Assembly (NCBI GenBank): GCA_016185465.1
Contig: JACPNO010000029.1
Coordinates: 1-64,000 of the forward strand
Length of the DNA stretch: 64,000 nt
Origin: Candidatus Solibacter usitatus
GTDB taxonomy: Bacteria; Acidobacteriota; Terriglobia; Bryobacterales; Bryobacteraceae
Reading direction: 5' to 3'
Shown here: positions 62,965-64,000 of the stretch, one piece after another
Layout: the number at the start of each line of letters is the position of its first letter
Numbering within the stretch: position 1 is the stretch's first letter
Position numbers and translations under genes: made by a program
Notes under the pieces: generated by a model
What the model was told of the DNA's origin: nothing
Seen by the model: only the letters and a program-made list of their open reading frames with translations
Database searches by the model: none

Positions 62965-64000
62965 ATGAAACGCGTTCTGCAACTTTTCCGGACGCTCATT
63001 CTGCGCCCGCTGCGCCGCGATCTGCTGCGCACGTCGCTCACCGTGCTGGCGGTGGCGCTGGGCGTGGCGGTGGTGATTGCCACCAGCCTGGCGGGCGACG
63101 CGGCGACAGGCTCGTTTCTTTCCTCGCTCGAAACTTTGGTGGGCCGCACGGATCTGGAAATTGTCGCCAACGGCGGCGTGGATGAAGCCTGGATCGGCCG
63201 CCTGGCTGCTCTGCCGGTGAATGCCCGCTTCGCGCCGGTGATCGAAACGCAGGCGGGCATTGAACGCGCGGGATCCGTCACGGTCTATGGCATTGACGCG
63301 GTGGCGCGCTGGCGCGACAGCGATGGCGCGGTGATTTCCACGGCTCTGGCACGGCGGTTGGGCGTGGCGAAAGGTGCCACCGTCGCACTCACGCTGAACG
63401 ATGCCGCGCGCGAATTCCGTGTGGTGGACATCGTCGACGCCAAGGACGCCGAGTTCGTGCTACTAGATATCGCCCTCGCGCAGCAGGCGCTCAACGAATA
63501 CGGGCGCGTGGACCGCATCGAAGTTTTCGCCGGAGCGCGACAGGATTTCGCGGCTCTGGAGCGCGCCATTCGCGCGACCCTGCCCGCCGGTTACGAATTG
63601 CGTAAGCCGGGAGCGCGCAGCGACGAAAATCAGCGCATGGTGCGCGCGTTCCGCTGGAACCTGCTGGTGCTGAGCTATGTTTCGCTGGTGGTGGGCGCGT
63701 TTCTGATTTACAACACCATTTCGGTGAGCGTGGTTCGCCGCCGCCCTGAGATCGGCGTGCTGCGCGCCCTGGGCGCGGGACGCCGCTGGATACTGTGGCT
63801 GTTTCTAGGAGAAGCTCTGCTGTTCGGCATCGCCGGCTCGGCTGTGGGCGTGTTGCTGGGCCGCGTGCTGGCGGTGGGCGCGGTCGGGCTTATCGGCCAA
63901 ACGGTGAATGCGCTCTATGTGAGCAGCCGTCCGGCGCCGGTCGCGCTCGATGGCGCCGATGTCGCGCTGGCGATTGTTTCCGGAGTCTCCGTTGCGTTTT
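62965..64000 (+). CDS. FtsX-family ABC permease, truncated by window end
   Basis: At least 345 residues, no stop before the window ends and so absent from the ORF track. It starts MKRVLQLFRTLIL, with a first helix (SLTVLAVALGVAVVIATSLAG), then a periplasmic domain, and a later three-helix FtsX core (NTISVSVVRRRPEIGVLRALGAGR). The layout suits a large lipoprotein-releasing-like permease. Second gene after the ATPase. Confidence 0.9.
   Translation, partial: MKRVLQLFRTLILRPLRRDLLRTSLTVLAVALGVAVVIATSLAGDAATGSFLSSLETLVGRTDLEIVANGGVDEAWIGRLAALPVNARFAPVIETQAGIERAGSVTVYGIDAVARWRDSDGAVISTALARRLGVAKGATVALTLNDAAREFRVVDIVDAKDAEFVLLDIALAQQALNEYGRVDRIEVFAGARQDFAALERAIRATLPAGYELRKPGARSDENQRMVRAFRWNLLVLSYVSLVVGAFLIYNTISVSVVRRRPEIGVLRALGAGRRWILWLFLGEALLFGIAGSAVGVLLGRVLAVGAVGLIGQTVNALYVSSRPAPVALDGADVALAIVSGVSVAF

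Overview
The window reads as GC-rich chromosomal DNA from a soil-type member of the Acidobacteria, most like the Solibacter/Bryobacter group. The evidence is a duplicated orphan MacB/FtsX permease (ADOP type), a PSCyt/DUF1549/DUF1553 plus DUF1501 pair, secreted Tat-signal oxidoreductases, DUF1080 and ThuA domains, PadR control, and several families of short palindromic intergenic repeats. This placement rests on gene content only. No rRNA, phage, transposase, CRISPR array or replication origin was seen. One tRNA, tRNA-Ala(CGC), is present.

Layout. 1-5.7 kb: a secreted repeat protein, a small Cys-rich gene behind a promoter with two matching 18-bp palindromes, and a hyuA-wecB-dinB operon. 5.8-10.8 kb: thuA, a broken ilvD, a YmdB phosphodiesterase, a GGDEF cyclase and an SDR. 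11.2-17.4 kb: an aa3-type cytochrome oxidase operon (subunits II, I, III, IV plus a monoheme cytochrome) and tatA-tatC. 17.4-25.4 kb: methyltransferase, tRNA-Ala, padR, dut divergent from a ThyX-like gene, a PIN toxin convergent with a UPF0175 antitoxin, pilZ, pterin dehydratase, lytic transglycosylase, thrC and a CDF metal exporter. 25.5-29 kb: the NHEJ pair ligD and ku, divergent. 29-34 kb: DUF1501 and PSCyt genes. 33.9-39.5 kb: marR, a hypothetical gene and a formate dehydrogenase operon. 39.5-49.2 kb: GNAT, GH38, lactonase, gamma-glutamyltransferase, then AKR, Cys-rich protein, MauG peroxidase, orphan sugar-binding lipoprotein and cupin. 49.2-58.6 kb: hypothetical secreted protein, RidA, NadD, DUF1080, cyclophilin, RNase HI, Dus, glycine-zipper protein, ADOP permease and an adhesin-like protein. 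58.6-64 kb: an M20 hydrolase with diaminopropionate ammonia-lyase (YgeY/YgeX-like), AlaX, and a LolD/FtsX exporter cut by the window edge.

The most notable system is the formate dehydrogenase at 34.8-39.5 kb. Its catalytic subunit is split by the ORF track at an in-frame TGA inside the conserved active-site motif. A hairpin with a GGTCT loop follows at the offset I recall for E. coli fdhF, so this is almost certainly a selenoprotein. The catalytic polypeptide also lacks its own N-terminal iron-sulfur part. That part (2Fe-2S, two 4Fe-4S and the Mo-proximal 4Fe-4S domain) is a separate gene at the other end of the operon, after a NuoE-NuoF fusion. The alpha subunit is therefore split and gene order is permuted relative to the usual domain order.

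Other signals are: bidirectional promoters with overlapping -10 elements and very short leaders between divergent genes; four or five dispersed palindromic repeat families, some supplying the C-terminal codons of genes; and an internal, frame-breaking deletion in ilvD.
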